This document shows, in pieces, positions 1-7,266 of a DNA stretch of 64,000 bases (the first letter of the stretch is position 1; every line of letters begins with the position of its first letter). The notes below the pieces were generated by a model, which searched no databases, had not been told where the DNA came from, and saw nothing but the letters and a program-made list of their open reading frames with translations. The position numbers and the translations under genes were made by a program. Source of the DNA: Desulfovibrionaceae bacterium. GTDB taxonomy: Bacteria > Desulfobacterota > Desulfovibrionia > Desulfovibrionales > Desulfovibrionaceae. The DNA lies in contig JAHZEL010000008.1 of NCBI GenBank assembly GCA_019421865.1, forward strand, positions 62,001 through 126,000, given 5' to 3'.

Positions 1-136
1 CGAAGGCATCAGCATGATCAAGAACTATCGCGATCAGTTCCGCGACATTCTTGCCAAGAACTCCCCGCAGGAGCTCATCGACCGCGTGAAGGCCAAGGCC
101 GAGGAACAGAAAAACAAGCCCAAGGAAGCTAAGTAA
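1..136 (+). CDS. mlaC: MlaC-family phospholipid-binding protein, C-terminal end (partial)
   Basis: The open frame enters from the left edge (first whole codon at base 2) and stops with TAA at 134-136. It encodes 44 residues beginning EGISMIKNYRDQF and ending in a Lys/Glu-rich tail. The G-(I/V)-S-(M/L)-(I/V)-x-NYR-x-(Q/E)F stretch is typical of the last helix of MlaC/Ttg2D, the periplasmic carrier of the Mla retrograde phospholipid pathway. The stop codon overlaps the start of mlaA (TAATG), so the two are translationally coupled, which supports the assignment. Only the tail is visible, so identification rests on this motif plus the mlaA neighbour. Confidence 0.75.
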   Translation, partial: EGISMIKNYRDQFRDILAKNSPQELIDRVKAKAEEQKNKPKEAK

Positions 137-960
137 TGCGTCGAATGATTTTTGCCGCCGCACTGGTTGCCGTTCTCGCCTGCACGACCGGCTGCGCCTC
201 CCGTCAGGATACCTCCGTGCAGGAACCTTCGGCGGTGAGCGTCGCGGCCGTGGAAGAGTCTGCCGTCGACGAGGATTTCGGCGGACTGGACGACTACGAC
301 GACTACAGCGCTGAAGATGAAGCCCTGCAGGATGATCCCCTGGAAGGCTGGAACCGTTTCTGGTTCCATGTGAACGACTGGTTCCTCCAGTATCTCGTCA
401 AGCCCGTGCACAAGGGCTATGCCTTCATCGTGCCGGAGCCCATACGCAACGGCATAGGCAACTTCGCCCACAACCTGGCCTTCCCCGTGCGCATGCTCAA
501 CAGCATGCTGCAGGGTGAATTTGCCCAGGCAGGCGTGGAATTCGACCGCTCGCTCGTCAACTTCATGGTCGGCTTCGGCTTTGCCGATGTGGCCAGCCAG
601 AGCAAGCCGCTCTACCCCTATCACCCCGAAACGGCCAACTTCGACTGCACCCTCGGCGTATGGGGCGTGCCCGACGGCCCGTACTTCATCATTCCCTTCC
701 TCGGACCTTCCACCGTGCGCGGAGCCTTCGGCGAAGCGGGCGATGCCTTCATGAAGCCGCAGTACTATGCTCTGGACTGGGAAGTGAGCACGGCAAGCAG
801 CCTGTTCCTCTCCTTCAACGACGTCGACAAGCTCTACAAGCCCTACGACCAGATCACCGAATCCGCTCTGGAACCCTACGTGGCGCTCCGCAACGCCTAC
901 CTCAACATGAGAAAGAACAGACAGCAGGAGCTGTCTCTCACCTTCAACACACAGAACTAG
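136..960 (+). CDS. mlaA: MlaA (VacJ) family outer-membrane lipoprotein
   Basis: A 274-residue protein with a lipoprotein signal peptide: MRRM, a hydrophobic run, then Cys16 and Cys20 as candidate lipidation sites (VLAC or TTGC; neither is a perfect lipobox). An acidic linker of about 50 residues precedes the MlaA core, with DPLEGWNR, then VKPVHKGYAFIVPEPIRNGI and NFMVGFGFADVAS, as expected of the family that removes mislocalised phospholipid from the outer leaflet of the outer membrane and passes it to MlaC. Length is close to the family norm. The ATG overlaps the mlaC stop, and gpt follows 14 nt after the stop. Confidence 0.93.
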   Translation: MRRMIFAAALVAVLACTTGCASRQDTSVQEPSAVSVAAVEESAVDEDFGGLDDYDDYSAEDEALQDDPLEGWNRFWFHVNDWFLQYLVKPVHKGYAFIVPEPIRNGIGNFAHNLAFPVRMLNSMLQGEFAQAGVEFDRSLVNFMVGFGFADVASQSKPLYPYHPETANFDCTLGVWGVPDGPYFIIPFLGPSTVRGAFGEAGDAFMKPQYYALDWEVSTASSLFLSFNDVDKLYKPYDQITESALEPYVALRNAYLNMRKNRQQELSLTFNTQN

Positions 961-974
961 CCGGGAGACATACC

Positions 975-1481
975 GTGGCAAAAGCAGATCGTTATCACAA
1001 AACCTTTCCCGTAACCTGGGAACAGCTCCACCGCGACGCCAAGGCTCTCTCCTGGCGCCTTCTGGAACGCGGCAAGTTCACCAGAATCGTAGCCGTCACG
1101 CGAGGCGGACTCATTCCCGCAGGCATCATTGCCCGCGAACTGAATATCCGTCACATCGACACCGCCTGCATCATGCTCTACAACTACAGGGAGGAAGGCG
1201 ACAAGGAAACCGTGCTCAAAGGCGCCGATCCTTCCTTCAACGCGGAAGACACCCTTGTCATCGACGATCTTGTGGACACCGGCCACACCGCAAAAATTCT
1301 GCGGGAGATGCTGCCCAAGGCCCACTTCGCCACCCTGTACGCTAAACCCGCCGGCATTCCGCTGGTGGACAGCTTCGTCACGGAGCTGAGTCAGGATACC
1401 TGGGTGCTTTTCCCCTGGGATTCCGAAGTGCAGTATGCCAAGCCCATCATTGATCTTCAGGATGAAGGCGAAGCGAAATAA
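975..1481 (+). CDS. gpt: Xanthine-guanine phosphoribosyltransferase
   Basis: A 168-residue type I phosphoribosyltransferase starting at GTG 975; GGGAG lies a few bases upstream, and the reading frame further upstream is only the shadow of mlaA. It matches the Gpt layout: IVAVTRGGL near residue 40, ELNIRHIDT, and the PRPP-binding loop VIDDLVDTGHT near residues 97-107, followed by FATLYAKPAG. The enzyme transfers xanthine or guanine to PRPP for purine salvage. Slightly longer than the 152-residue E. coli protein through both ends. It is the last gene of the mla transcript and is followed immediately by an intrinsic terminator. Confidence 0.93.
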   Translation: MAKADRYHKTFPVTWEQLHRDAKALSWRLLERGKFTRIVAVTRGGLIPAGIIARELNIRHIDTACIMLYNYREEGDKETVLKGADPSFNAEDTLVIDDLVDTGHTAKILREMLPKAHFATLYAKPAGIPLVDSFVTELSQDTWVLFPWDSEVQYAKPIIDLQDEGEAK

Positions 1482-1487
1482 CAGAGA

Positions 1488-1517
1488 AAGGGCCGGTTTG
1501 ACCGGCCCTTCTTTTTT
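1488..1517 (+). terminator. Intrinsic terminator after gpt
   Basis: A perfect 10-bp stem (AAGGGCCGGT / ACCGGCCCTT) with a 3-nt loop lies 6 bases after the gpt stop and runs into CTTTTTT. It closes the mlaC-mlaA-gpt transcript. Confidence 0.9.
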
Positions 1518-1868
1518 ATGATCGAAGACTTCCGATACGATGAGAAAAGCTTGCCCGCCCCATGCCAGCTCTACTGAAACAAGCACGCCTCTCTCAGCGG
1601 CAAAAACAGGCAACCTTACGCAGAAGGCATGCAACCTGTCCGGCTGGGGGGCCAGCTGCTCTTCTCTTTCGCCCCGCTGAAATTCCCCGACCAATTCCGC
1701 TCGAACCATCACTGCGCTCCAAGTGCGGAAAAAGAAGCAGACGCCCATCCATAAGAGGATATGTCGCATTTTTCCATGCAGGAAAGGCCGCTTTTCCTTC
1801 CCGGACAGCCGGAACGCGACGATACTCCGGCGTGCGACAAAAAATTTTTCTTTTCTGCAAAAAAAGAC
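1518..1868. other. Intergenic stretch, no gene recognised
   Basis: About 350 bases between the gpt terminator and the tRNA-Leu promoter. Short frames cross it in both directions, but none has a ribosome binding site with a recognisable product. An AT-rich tract near 1840-1865 lies just upstream of the tRNA promoter and could be an UP-like element. Confidence 0.5.
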
Positions 1869-1897
1869 TTGCCAAGCAGGGGCAAATCGTCTATCTA
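1869..1897 (+). promoter_or_regulatory. Promoter of tRNA-Leu
   Basis: TTGCCA (1869-1874) and TATCTA (1892-1897) are separated by exactly 17 bases, and transcription would begin within a few bases of the mature tRNA 5' end at 1907. The A/T-rich run just upstream is consistent with a strong stable-RNA promoter. Confidence 0.6.
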
Positions 1898-1906
1898 CAT
1901 TCCTGC

Positions 1907-1993
1907 GCCGAAGTGGTGAAATTGGTAGACACGCTAGGTTCAGGGTCTAGTTCCCGTTCGGGAGTAAGAGTTCGAGTCTCTTCTTCGGCACCA
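1907..1993 (+). tRNA. tRNA-Leu(CAG)
   Basis: An 87-nt class II tRNA. The acceptor arms GCCGAAG (1907-1913) and CTTCGGC pair, followed by A and an encoded CCA. The D arm carries AATTGGTAGAC, the anticodon loop is TTCAGGG (anticodon CAG), a long variable arm (TCCCGTTCGGGA) marks a Leu/Ser/Tyr type tRNA, and the T arm contains GTTCGAGTC. The layout matches the bacterial tRNA-Leu with G-start acceptor and CAG anticodon. Confidence 0.96.
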
Positions 1994-2005
1994 GTTGAAC
2001 ATGAG

Positions 2006-2037
2006 AAAGCTCAGGATGAATATCCTGAGCTTTTTTT
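2006..2037 (+). terminator. Intrinsic terminator after tRNA-Leu
   Basis: The stem AAGCTCAGGAT / ATCCTGAGCTT with a short GAAT loop, starting 12 bases after the tRNA CCA, is followed by seven Ts. It separates the tRNA transcript from the esterase cassette. Confidence 0.9.
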
Positions 2038-2231
2038 GTTTTTCCTCCTTTTCGCTCAGCGCTCTCCCCTTCCGCTTTTCACAACGCTTCCTTTCCGGTC
2101 AGGCCTCTTCCTCCGCCCGGCACCTCCCCTCAGGCGGAGCGGAATTGAAATCCCGCCCCGCCTGTGTTAACTTTCGCCTCGGAGCATGCCTCTTTTCTCT
2201 GTATTCTCTGCGGAAAGGAACTCTCGCCTTT

Positions 2232-3002
2232 ATGGTAAAAACCTGGAATATCGTCATTCCCGAACTCACCGGCCGGGAAAAACGCCGGGCCTATCTTTAT
2301 CTCCCCACCATGTACCGGCAGCAGCCGAGACGCCGCTTTCCCGTTCTGTACATGTTCGACGGACACAACGTCTTTTTTGATTCGCACGCCACACATGGTA
2401 AAAGCTGGGGCCTCGCCGAATACCTCGACTTCTTCGATGTGCCCATCATTGTTGCCGCCGTGGAATGCAATCATCATCCCGACAACGGCCGCCTTTCCGA
2501 GTATTCCCCCTACGATTTTTCCGATCCGGAATTCGGCGACGTAACGGGTCGCGGCGAGATCACCATGCACTGGCTCATCCACACCTTCAAGGCCTTCATC
2601 GACCGGCGCTGCCGCACCATTCCCTGGCGGGAATTCACCTTCATTGCAGGCAGCTCGATGGGCGGACTCATGAGTCTCTATGCCGTGCTCAAATACAATG
2701 AAATCTTCTCCCGGGCGGCGGCGCTCTCCCCGCATATCTGGGCCGGTCCCGACAGGCTGCATCAGCTTATCCGTACAGCGCCCCTCTCTTCCGACACCAT
2801 CGTCTACATGGACTGGGGTTCCGAGGAGTTCGGCGACAACAAAGACATGGCCCATGATCTTCGTCTGACGGCCGACGCCCTTCTCGATCGGGGAGTGTAT
2901 CTGACCGCGCGCGTCGTTCCCGGCGGAGAACACAGCGAAGCCAGCTGGGAAAAGCAGGCTCCCTTTTTCATGAATACCCTGATGTACGGCCTGGACGGCT
3001 GA
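2232..3002 (+). CDS. Putative esterase, alpha/beta-hydrolase (esterase D/enterochelin esterase-like)
   Basis: A 256-residue cytoplasmic protein starting at ATG 2232; the frame is open further upstream, but GGAAAGGA at about 2211 and the onset of recognisable sequence favour this start. The core resembles the putative esterase family (PF00756): RRAYLYLPTMY, PVLYMFDGHNVF, then the nucleophile elbow GSSMGG with Ser142, and a C-terminal GGEHSEASW supplying a candidate catalytic His. No signal peptide. It is the first gene of a three-gene run (esterase, esterase, ATP-grasp) on one strand with about 20 and 50 base gaps. The substrate is unknown. The cassette context suggests release or trimming of a ligase product rather than siderophore hydrolysis, but that is inference. 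Confidence 0.8.
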   Translation: MVKTWNIVIPELTGREKRRAYLYLPTMYRQQPRRRFPVLYMFDGHNVFFDSHATHGKSWGLAEYLDFFDVPIIVAAVECNHHPDNGRLSEYSPYDFSDPEFGDVTGRGEITMHWLIHTFKAFIDRRCRTIPWREFTFIAGSSMGGLMSLYAVLKYNEIFSRAAALSPHIWAGPDRLHQLIRTAPLSSDTIVYMDWGSEEFGDNKDMAHDLRLTADALLDRGVYLTARVVPGGEHSEASWEKQAPFFMNTLMYGLDG

Positions 3003-3022
3003 TACGTCGACGGAGGAATGTC

Positions 3023-3787
3023 ATGCAGACACGGTACTTCAAAGAATACAGCCCTGCTCTCGGACGCGACATGGAGTGCAAGGTCTACGGCCATGCGGGA
3101 CGCCCGCTTCTGTTCGTGCCCTGCCAGGACGGCCGCTTTTTCTCCTTTGAGGACTTCCACATGTCCGACACGATGGCCCCGTGGATCGAGGACGGCAGAC
3201 TCATGGTCGTTGCCGTCGACACCATCGATCAGGAAACATGGTCGAACAAGAGCGGGGATCCGTGGTGGCGCATACGTCGCCATGAAGCATGGATGAATCA
3301 TCTGTTCCATGAAATCGTTCCCATGGCGCAGCACCTCGCCCGCACGGCGAACGGCGAAAGCGGGAATCCCGGCCTCATTGCCTTCGGCTGCAGTCTGGGA
3401 GCACTGCACGCGGCCAACCTTTACCTGCGACGCCCGGATCTGTTCAGCGGCCTGCTTGCCCTTTCGGGCATCTATACGGCCAGCTACGGATTCGGAAACT
3501 ACATGGATGAAGTGGTCTACCAGAACTCTCCCGTGGACTATATGGCCAACCTGCCTGCGGATCATCCCTATATTTCCCTGTACAACAGCCAGCGCGCGGC
3601 TATCTGCGTGGGACAGGGGGCATGGGAAATGCCGGAAACCACCAGACAGCTCAAGGATATTTTCGAGCGCAAGGGGATTCACCTGTGGGTCGACCTCTGG
3701 GGACACGACGTCAATCATGACTGGCCGTGGTGGTACAGGCAGGTGGAATATTTCCTTCCCTGGCTTCTCGGCGAACGGGCACAGTAA
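3023..3787 (+). CDS. Esterase/lipase-superfamily protein, alpha/beta-hydrolase
   Basis: A 254-residue protein starting at ATG 3023 after GGAGG (3011-3015). The opening RYFKEYSPALGRDMECKVYGHAG and DGRFFSFEDF resemble the esterase/lipase-superfamily group often listed as COG4947 (recalled, not searched). The nucleophile elbow is GCSLG with Ser124; WGHDVNHDWPWW near residue 230 offers the catalytic His. It is distinct from the preceding esterase, so the pair is not a recent duplication. The gap to the upstream gene is 20 bases and to the ATP-grasp gene 52 bases. No secretion signal. Substrate unknown. Confidence 0.8.
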   Translation: MQTRYFKEYSPALGRDMECKVYGHAGRPLLFVPCQDGRFFSFEDFHMSDTMAPWIEDGRLMVVAVDTIDQETWSNKSGDPWWRIRRHEAWMNHLFHEIVPMAQHLARTANGESGNPGLIAFGCSLGALHAANLYLRRPDLFSGLLALSGIYTASYGFGNYMDEVVYQNSPVDYMANLPADHPYISLYNSQRAAICVGQGAWEMPETTRQLKDIFERKGIHLWVDLWGHDVNHDWPWWYRQVEYFLPWLLGERAQ

Positions 3788-3839
3788 AAACGACACGGAC
3801 GCGCAACGCACTGGAATGATGCTGCAAGGAGACGGCCCC

Positions 3840-5042
3840 ATGAAAAACTTTGTGTTCATTTCGCCGAATTTTCCCGCGAACTACTGGAAATTCTGCCACC
3901 ACCTCAAGGCAAACGGCCTGAACGTGCTCGGCATAGGGGATCAGCCTTATGAAAGTCTGCTGCCCGAGCTGAGGGCCAGTCTTCAGGAATACTACAAGGT
4001 AGGCAGTCTGGAGAACTACGACGAAGTGTACCGAGCCGTAGGCTTCTACATCCACAAGTACGGCCGCATCGACTGGCTGGAATCCAACAATGAATACTGG
4101 CTGGAGCAGGATGCCGCGCTGCGTACCGACTTCAACATCACGAGCGGCTTTCAGACGCAGGACATTCCCCGCATCCGCTTCAAGTCCGGCATGAAGGAAT
4201 ACTATCGGCGCGCGGGCATAGCCACGGCCCGCTACCATATCGTGGACGACAAAGCCTCCTGCCTGAACTTCATCCATGAAACGGGCTGGCCCGTAATTGT
4301 GAAGCCCGACAACGGCATGGGCGCTTCCGACACGCGCAAGCTCGAAAGCGAAGCCGATCTCGACGCCTTTCTGTCCAGCCGGATCCCGGGCATTCCCTAC
4401 ATTATGGAAGAGTTCATCCATGCCGAAATCAATTCCTACGACGCCATTTTCGACTCGCACGGGGAACCCATATTCGAAACCGGCAACATCACCTTCTTTT
4501 CCCTCATGGAGGTGGTGAACGACTCCGACAACTGCATCTACTGCATTCTCAAGGACCTGCCCGAAGACACCCGCGCCGCCGGACGCGCCGCGGCCAGGAG
4601 CTTCGGCGTGAAAAGCCGCTTCGTGCATTTTGAGTTCTTCCGCCTTACGCAGGATCAGCCCGGCATGGGGAAAAAGGGCGACATCGTGGCGCTTGAGGTC
4701 AACATGCGTCCCTGCGGCGGGTACTCCCCGGACATGATGAACTTCGCCAACAGCACGGACGTCTACAAGATCTGGGCCGACATGATCGCCTTTGACCGCT
4801 CCACTCTGCCGGAAGGAGAACACTTCTACTGCGCCTTTGCGGGCCGCCGCGACGGCAAGACGTTCCGCCTCTCCAACGAGGAACTGACCCGGAAATACGC
4901 CGCCAACATGAAAATGACCGGCCGCATTCCGGAAGCGCTGTCCGGCGCCATGGCCGACCAGATGTTCGTCGCCAACTTTTCAGAAAAGAAGGACATGGAA
5001 CAATTCTTTGCCGATGCTCTGGAAAGCGGCGCCCCGGCCTGA
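3840..5042 (+). CDS. ATP-grasp domain protein, probable carboxylate-amine/thiol ligase
   Basis: A 400-residue protein from ATG 3840, with AAGGAGA seven bases upstream; the longer upstream frame is a shadow of the second esterase. It has a Rossmann-like N-terminal domain (KNFVFISPNFP), then an ATP-grasp fold: GWPVIVKPDNGMGASDT (nucleotide-binding loop, about residues 150-166), PYIMEEFI (adenine contact), and EVNMRPCGGYSPD (Mg-binding E-x-N-x-R, about residue 285). Such enzymes activate a carboxylate as acyl phosphate and join it to an amine or thiol. The specific substrates cannot be read. The two upstream esterases in the same run suggest a small-molecule or peptide pathway. Unlike PurK or biotin carboxylase, no biotin or purine genes are nearby. 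Confidence 0.82.
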   Translation: MKNFVFISPNFPANYWKFCHHLKANGLNVLGIGDQPYESLLPELRASLQEYYKVGSLENYDEVYRAVGFYIHKYGRIDWLESNNEYWLEQDAALRTDFNITSGFQTQDIPRIRFKSGMKEYYRRAGIATARYHIVDDKASCLNFIHETGWPVIVKPDNGMGASDTRKLESEADLDAFLSSRIPGIPYIMEEFIHAEINSYDAIFDSHGEPIFETGNITFFSLMEVVNDSDNCIYCILKDLPEDTRAAGRAAARSFGVKSRFVHFEFFRLTQDQPGMGKKGDIVALEVNMRPCGGYSPDMMNFANSTDVYKIWADMIAFDRSTLPEGEHFYCAFAGRRDGKTFRLSNEELTRKYAANMKMTGRIPEALSGAMADQMFVANFSEKKDMEQFFADALESGAPA

Positions 5043-5347
5043 TTCCGCCTTTTCCGCCATACTGCGGAGGAGCTCCCGGCCGCGGCACGTCCGCCGGATG
5101 AAGCACCTCGTCGCCTCTCCCGAAAGACATACGGGCAAGCGGATCAGGCAAGAAATCAGAAGAATCGTCTATGGACAGCGCGGGAGAAAAAGTCCAGCCT
5201 GAACGGGTGATGAAGCGAAATTCCGGCGATACGAGCGCTTGCCCTAGCCTGCCGGAAATGACCGCCGATCCCGGCCGAATCCATCGAAAACGGCAATGCC
5301 GTCTTTCCCCTCTTCCGGGCAACATTTATCCGCATGCAGGAGTCACC
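5043..5347. other. Intergenic stretch, no gene recognised
   Basis: About 300 bases between the ATP-grasp gene and the flavoprotein gene. The plus-strand frame is open upstream of the flavoprotein start but has no ribosome site and encodes an unrecognisable Arg/Ser-rich string. No clear terminator or promoter was identified. Confidence 0.4.
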
Positions 5348-5881
5348 ATGAAAAACATTCTCATTCTTTCCTCCAGTCCCCGCAAAGGCAGCAACTCCGA
5401 TCTTCTCTGCGAAGAATTCATGAAAGGCGCGATTGAAGCCGGACATATGGTGGAAAAAATCACGCTCCGCGAAAAGAACATCCATCCCTGCCTCGGCTGC
5501 GAAGCCTGCCAGAGCACCCACAGCTGCGTACAGAAGGACGACATGGCAGACATCCTCAATAAAATGATAAAGGCCGATGTCATCGTCATGGGGACGCCCG
5601 TCTACTTCTATACCATGTGCTCGCAGATGAAGGCGCTCATCGACCGAACCGTTCCGCGCTACACGGAAATTTCCGGCAAGGAATTCTATTTCATCATTAC
5701 CGCGGCCGACAGCAACGCCAAGGCCCTGGAACGCACGCTGGACGGCTTCCGCGGCTTCACCGACTGCCTTGAAGGCGTTCAGGAAAAGAGCGCCCTTCTT
5801 GTTCCCGGCGTATGGAAACGCGGTGAAGTGGCAGGAAGCGAAGCCGTGGCAAGAGCCTATCTCATGGGCCGCAACGCCTGA
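5348..5881 (+). CDS. NADPH-dependent FMN reductase / iron-sulfur flavoprotein-like
   Basis: A 177-residue flavodoxin-fold protein starting at ATG 5348 after GGAG (5338-5341). The N-terminal SSSPRKGSNSDLL is the FMN-phosphate loop of the NADPH-dependent FMN reductase family. Next comes a compact cysteine cluster, Cys48-x2-Cys51-x2-Cys54-x5-Cys60, followed by KDDM. This spacing fits the C-x2-C-x2-C-x(4-7)-C signature of iron-sulfur flavoproteins that hold a [4Fe-4S] cluster. MGTPVYFYTMCSQMK is the second flavin-binding segment. Probably a cytosolic electron-transfer or reductase protein of anaerobes; the partner is unknown. The next gene starts 42 bases downstream. Confidence 0.85.
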   Translation: MKNILILSSSPRKGSNSDLLCEEFMKGAIEAGHMVEKITLREKNIHPCLGCEACQSTHSCVQKDDMADILNKMIKADVIVMGTPVYFYTMCSQMKALIDRTVPRYTEISGKEFYFIITAADSNAKALERTLDGFRGFTDCLEGVQEKSALLVPGVWKRGEVAGSEAVARAYLMGRNA

Positions 5882-5923
5882 TCTCTCTTCTCCTTCAACA
5901 ATCCCATCCCGACCGGAACCTCT

Positions 5924-7060
5924 ATGCGACTTCTTCTGCCTTCCGTCATCATGGCGGTCTACGTGTTTCTGAGCCTTGTTCTGCCCCTGAAGACCGCCCT
6001 CTGGCTGAAGGCCCTCATGGGCGCGGGGCTCCTGGCCGCCGGGCTCAAGTATGTCTTCTATCAGGTGGCGGGCGGAGGCTTCTTCCGGCCGGAGCTGCCC
6101 GCCGCCGTCATGCTCACCGCCGAGGCCCTGTACGCCTCTCTGATCATGCTGTTCTTCCTGACGCTGATCAAGGATGCGGCCGGGCTCAGCCTGCGACTGA
6201 CCCGTCTGTTCGGTTCTTCCCTGCATCTGCCCTTTTCCCCCGGTCAGCGCTGCGCCGTTCTCACGGTTCTGGCGCTTGCCTGCGGCGTGTGGGGAACATG
6301 GCAGGCCGTCAAGGTGCCCGACGTGCGCACCGTGGAAATCGCCCTACCGAACCTTCCAGCAGAACTTGAAGGTTTTACGCTGGTCCAGCTCAGCGACATT
6401 CATATCGGCCCGGTACAGAAAAAAGACTGGCTTGAGGCCGTGGTACGCAAGGTCAACGCGCTCTCGGCCGATGCCGTGGCCATCACCGGCGACATGATCG
6501 ACGGGCTGCCCCGCACGCTGCGCGAGGAAGTGCAGCCCCTCGGCGATCTCAAAGCCCGGTACGGCGTGTTCGGCGTTACCGGCAACCATGAGTACTACTA
6601 CGACGCCCGCGGCTGGACGAAGGAATTCCGCGCTCTCGGCGTGGACATGCTGAACAACGAGCACCGGGTGCTGCCGGGAGGACTTGTCATAGGCGGCGTG
6701 CCGGATAACACCTCCGCCCGCTTCGGAAACGGCGGAACCGATGTGGAGGCGGCCTTTGCCGGAGCGCCGGAAGGCCCGCGCATTCTTCTGGCCCACAAGC
6801 CCAACGACAAGGGGCTGCCCGCCCCCGGCGTCTCCCTTCAGCTCTCCGGCCACACCCACGGCGGCCTGATCTTCTTTCTTTCCCCTCTCATCGGCGCCTA
6901 TAATGCCGGTTATGTCCGCGGCCTGTATGAAACGCCCGAAGGCGGACTTTTGTATGTCAGCCCGGGCACCGGCCTGTGGAACGGCTTTTCCTGCCGCCTG
7001 GGCGTACCTTCGGAGATCACGCGCCTAGTCCTGCACCGCAAAGCGGACGCTGCCCAGTAA
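5924..7060 (+). CDS. Membrane-anchored metallophosphoesterase (YaeI/YkuE-like)
   Basis: A 378-residue protein with three or four hydrophobic helices in the first 130 residues, then a calcineurin-type phosphoesterase domain. All metal motifs are present in order: SDIHIG (about residue 157), GDMIDG (about 191), GNHEYYYD (about 219), and SGHTHGG (about 309). The family hydrolyses phosphoester bonds with two metal ions; relatives act on UDP-diacylglucosamine or unknown membrane substrates. The ATG follows a weak ribosome site. It shares direction with the flavoprotein gene and is closed by a bidirectional hairpin before the convergent Rel gene. Confidence 0.88.
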   Translation: MRLLLPSVIMAVYVFLSLVLPLKTALWLKALMGAGLLAAGLKYVFYQVAGGGFFRPELPAAVMLTAEALYASLIMLFFLTLIKDAAGLSLRLTRLFGSSLHLPFSPGQRCAVLTVLALACGVWGTWQAVKVPDVRTVEIALPNLPAELEGFTLVQLSDIHIGPVQKKDWLEAVVRKVNALSADAVAITGDMIDGLPRTLREEVQPLGDLKARYGVFGVTGNHEYYYDARGWTKEFRALGVDMLNNEHRVLPGGLVIGGVPDNTSARFGNGGTDVEAAFAGAPEGPRILLAHKPNDKGLPAPGVSLQLSGHTHGGLIFFLSPLIGAYNAGYVRGLYETPEGGLLYVSPGTGLWNGFSCRLGVPSEITRLVLHRKADAAQ

Positions 7061-7218
7061 CGCCGCCCGGTGCCCTGCTGCTGAATCGCCGGACCAGCCG
7101 GCTCTGCCGGGCAGGGACAGGCAGGAAGCCCCGCCGAAAGCAAAACGCCTTTCCCTGCATGCCGATACCGTGCCTGCGGATCTGCAGCCCAGTACCTTCC
7201 CTGAACAAGGAAAAGACG

Positions 7219-7251
7219 AACAAGGCCGGGAAAACCCGGCCTTGTTTCTTT
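7219..7251. terminator. Terminator between convergent metallophosphoesterase and Rel genes
   Basis: A 12-bp stem (AACAAGGCCGGG with CCCGGCCTTGTT, AAAA loop) followed by TTTCTTTT on the plus strand; on the minus strand it is followed by CGTCTTTT. It lies between two convergent genes and probably works in both directions. Confidence 0.85.
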
Positions 7252-7266
7252 TGATGCACGTAACGA

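Noticed and set aside
1907..5042. Prophage or genomic island inserted at tRNA-Leu
   Set aside because: No integrase, mobility gene or repeat of the tRNA 3' end was seen within the window; the cassette alone does not prove integration.
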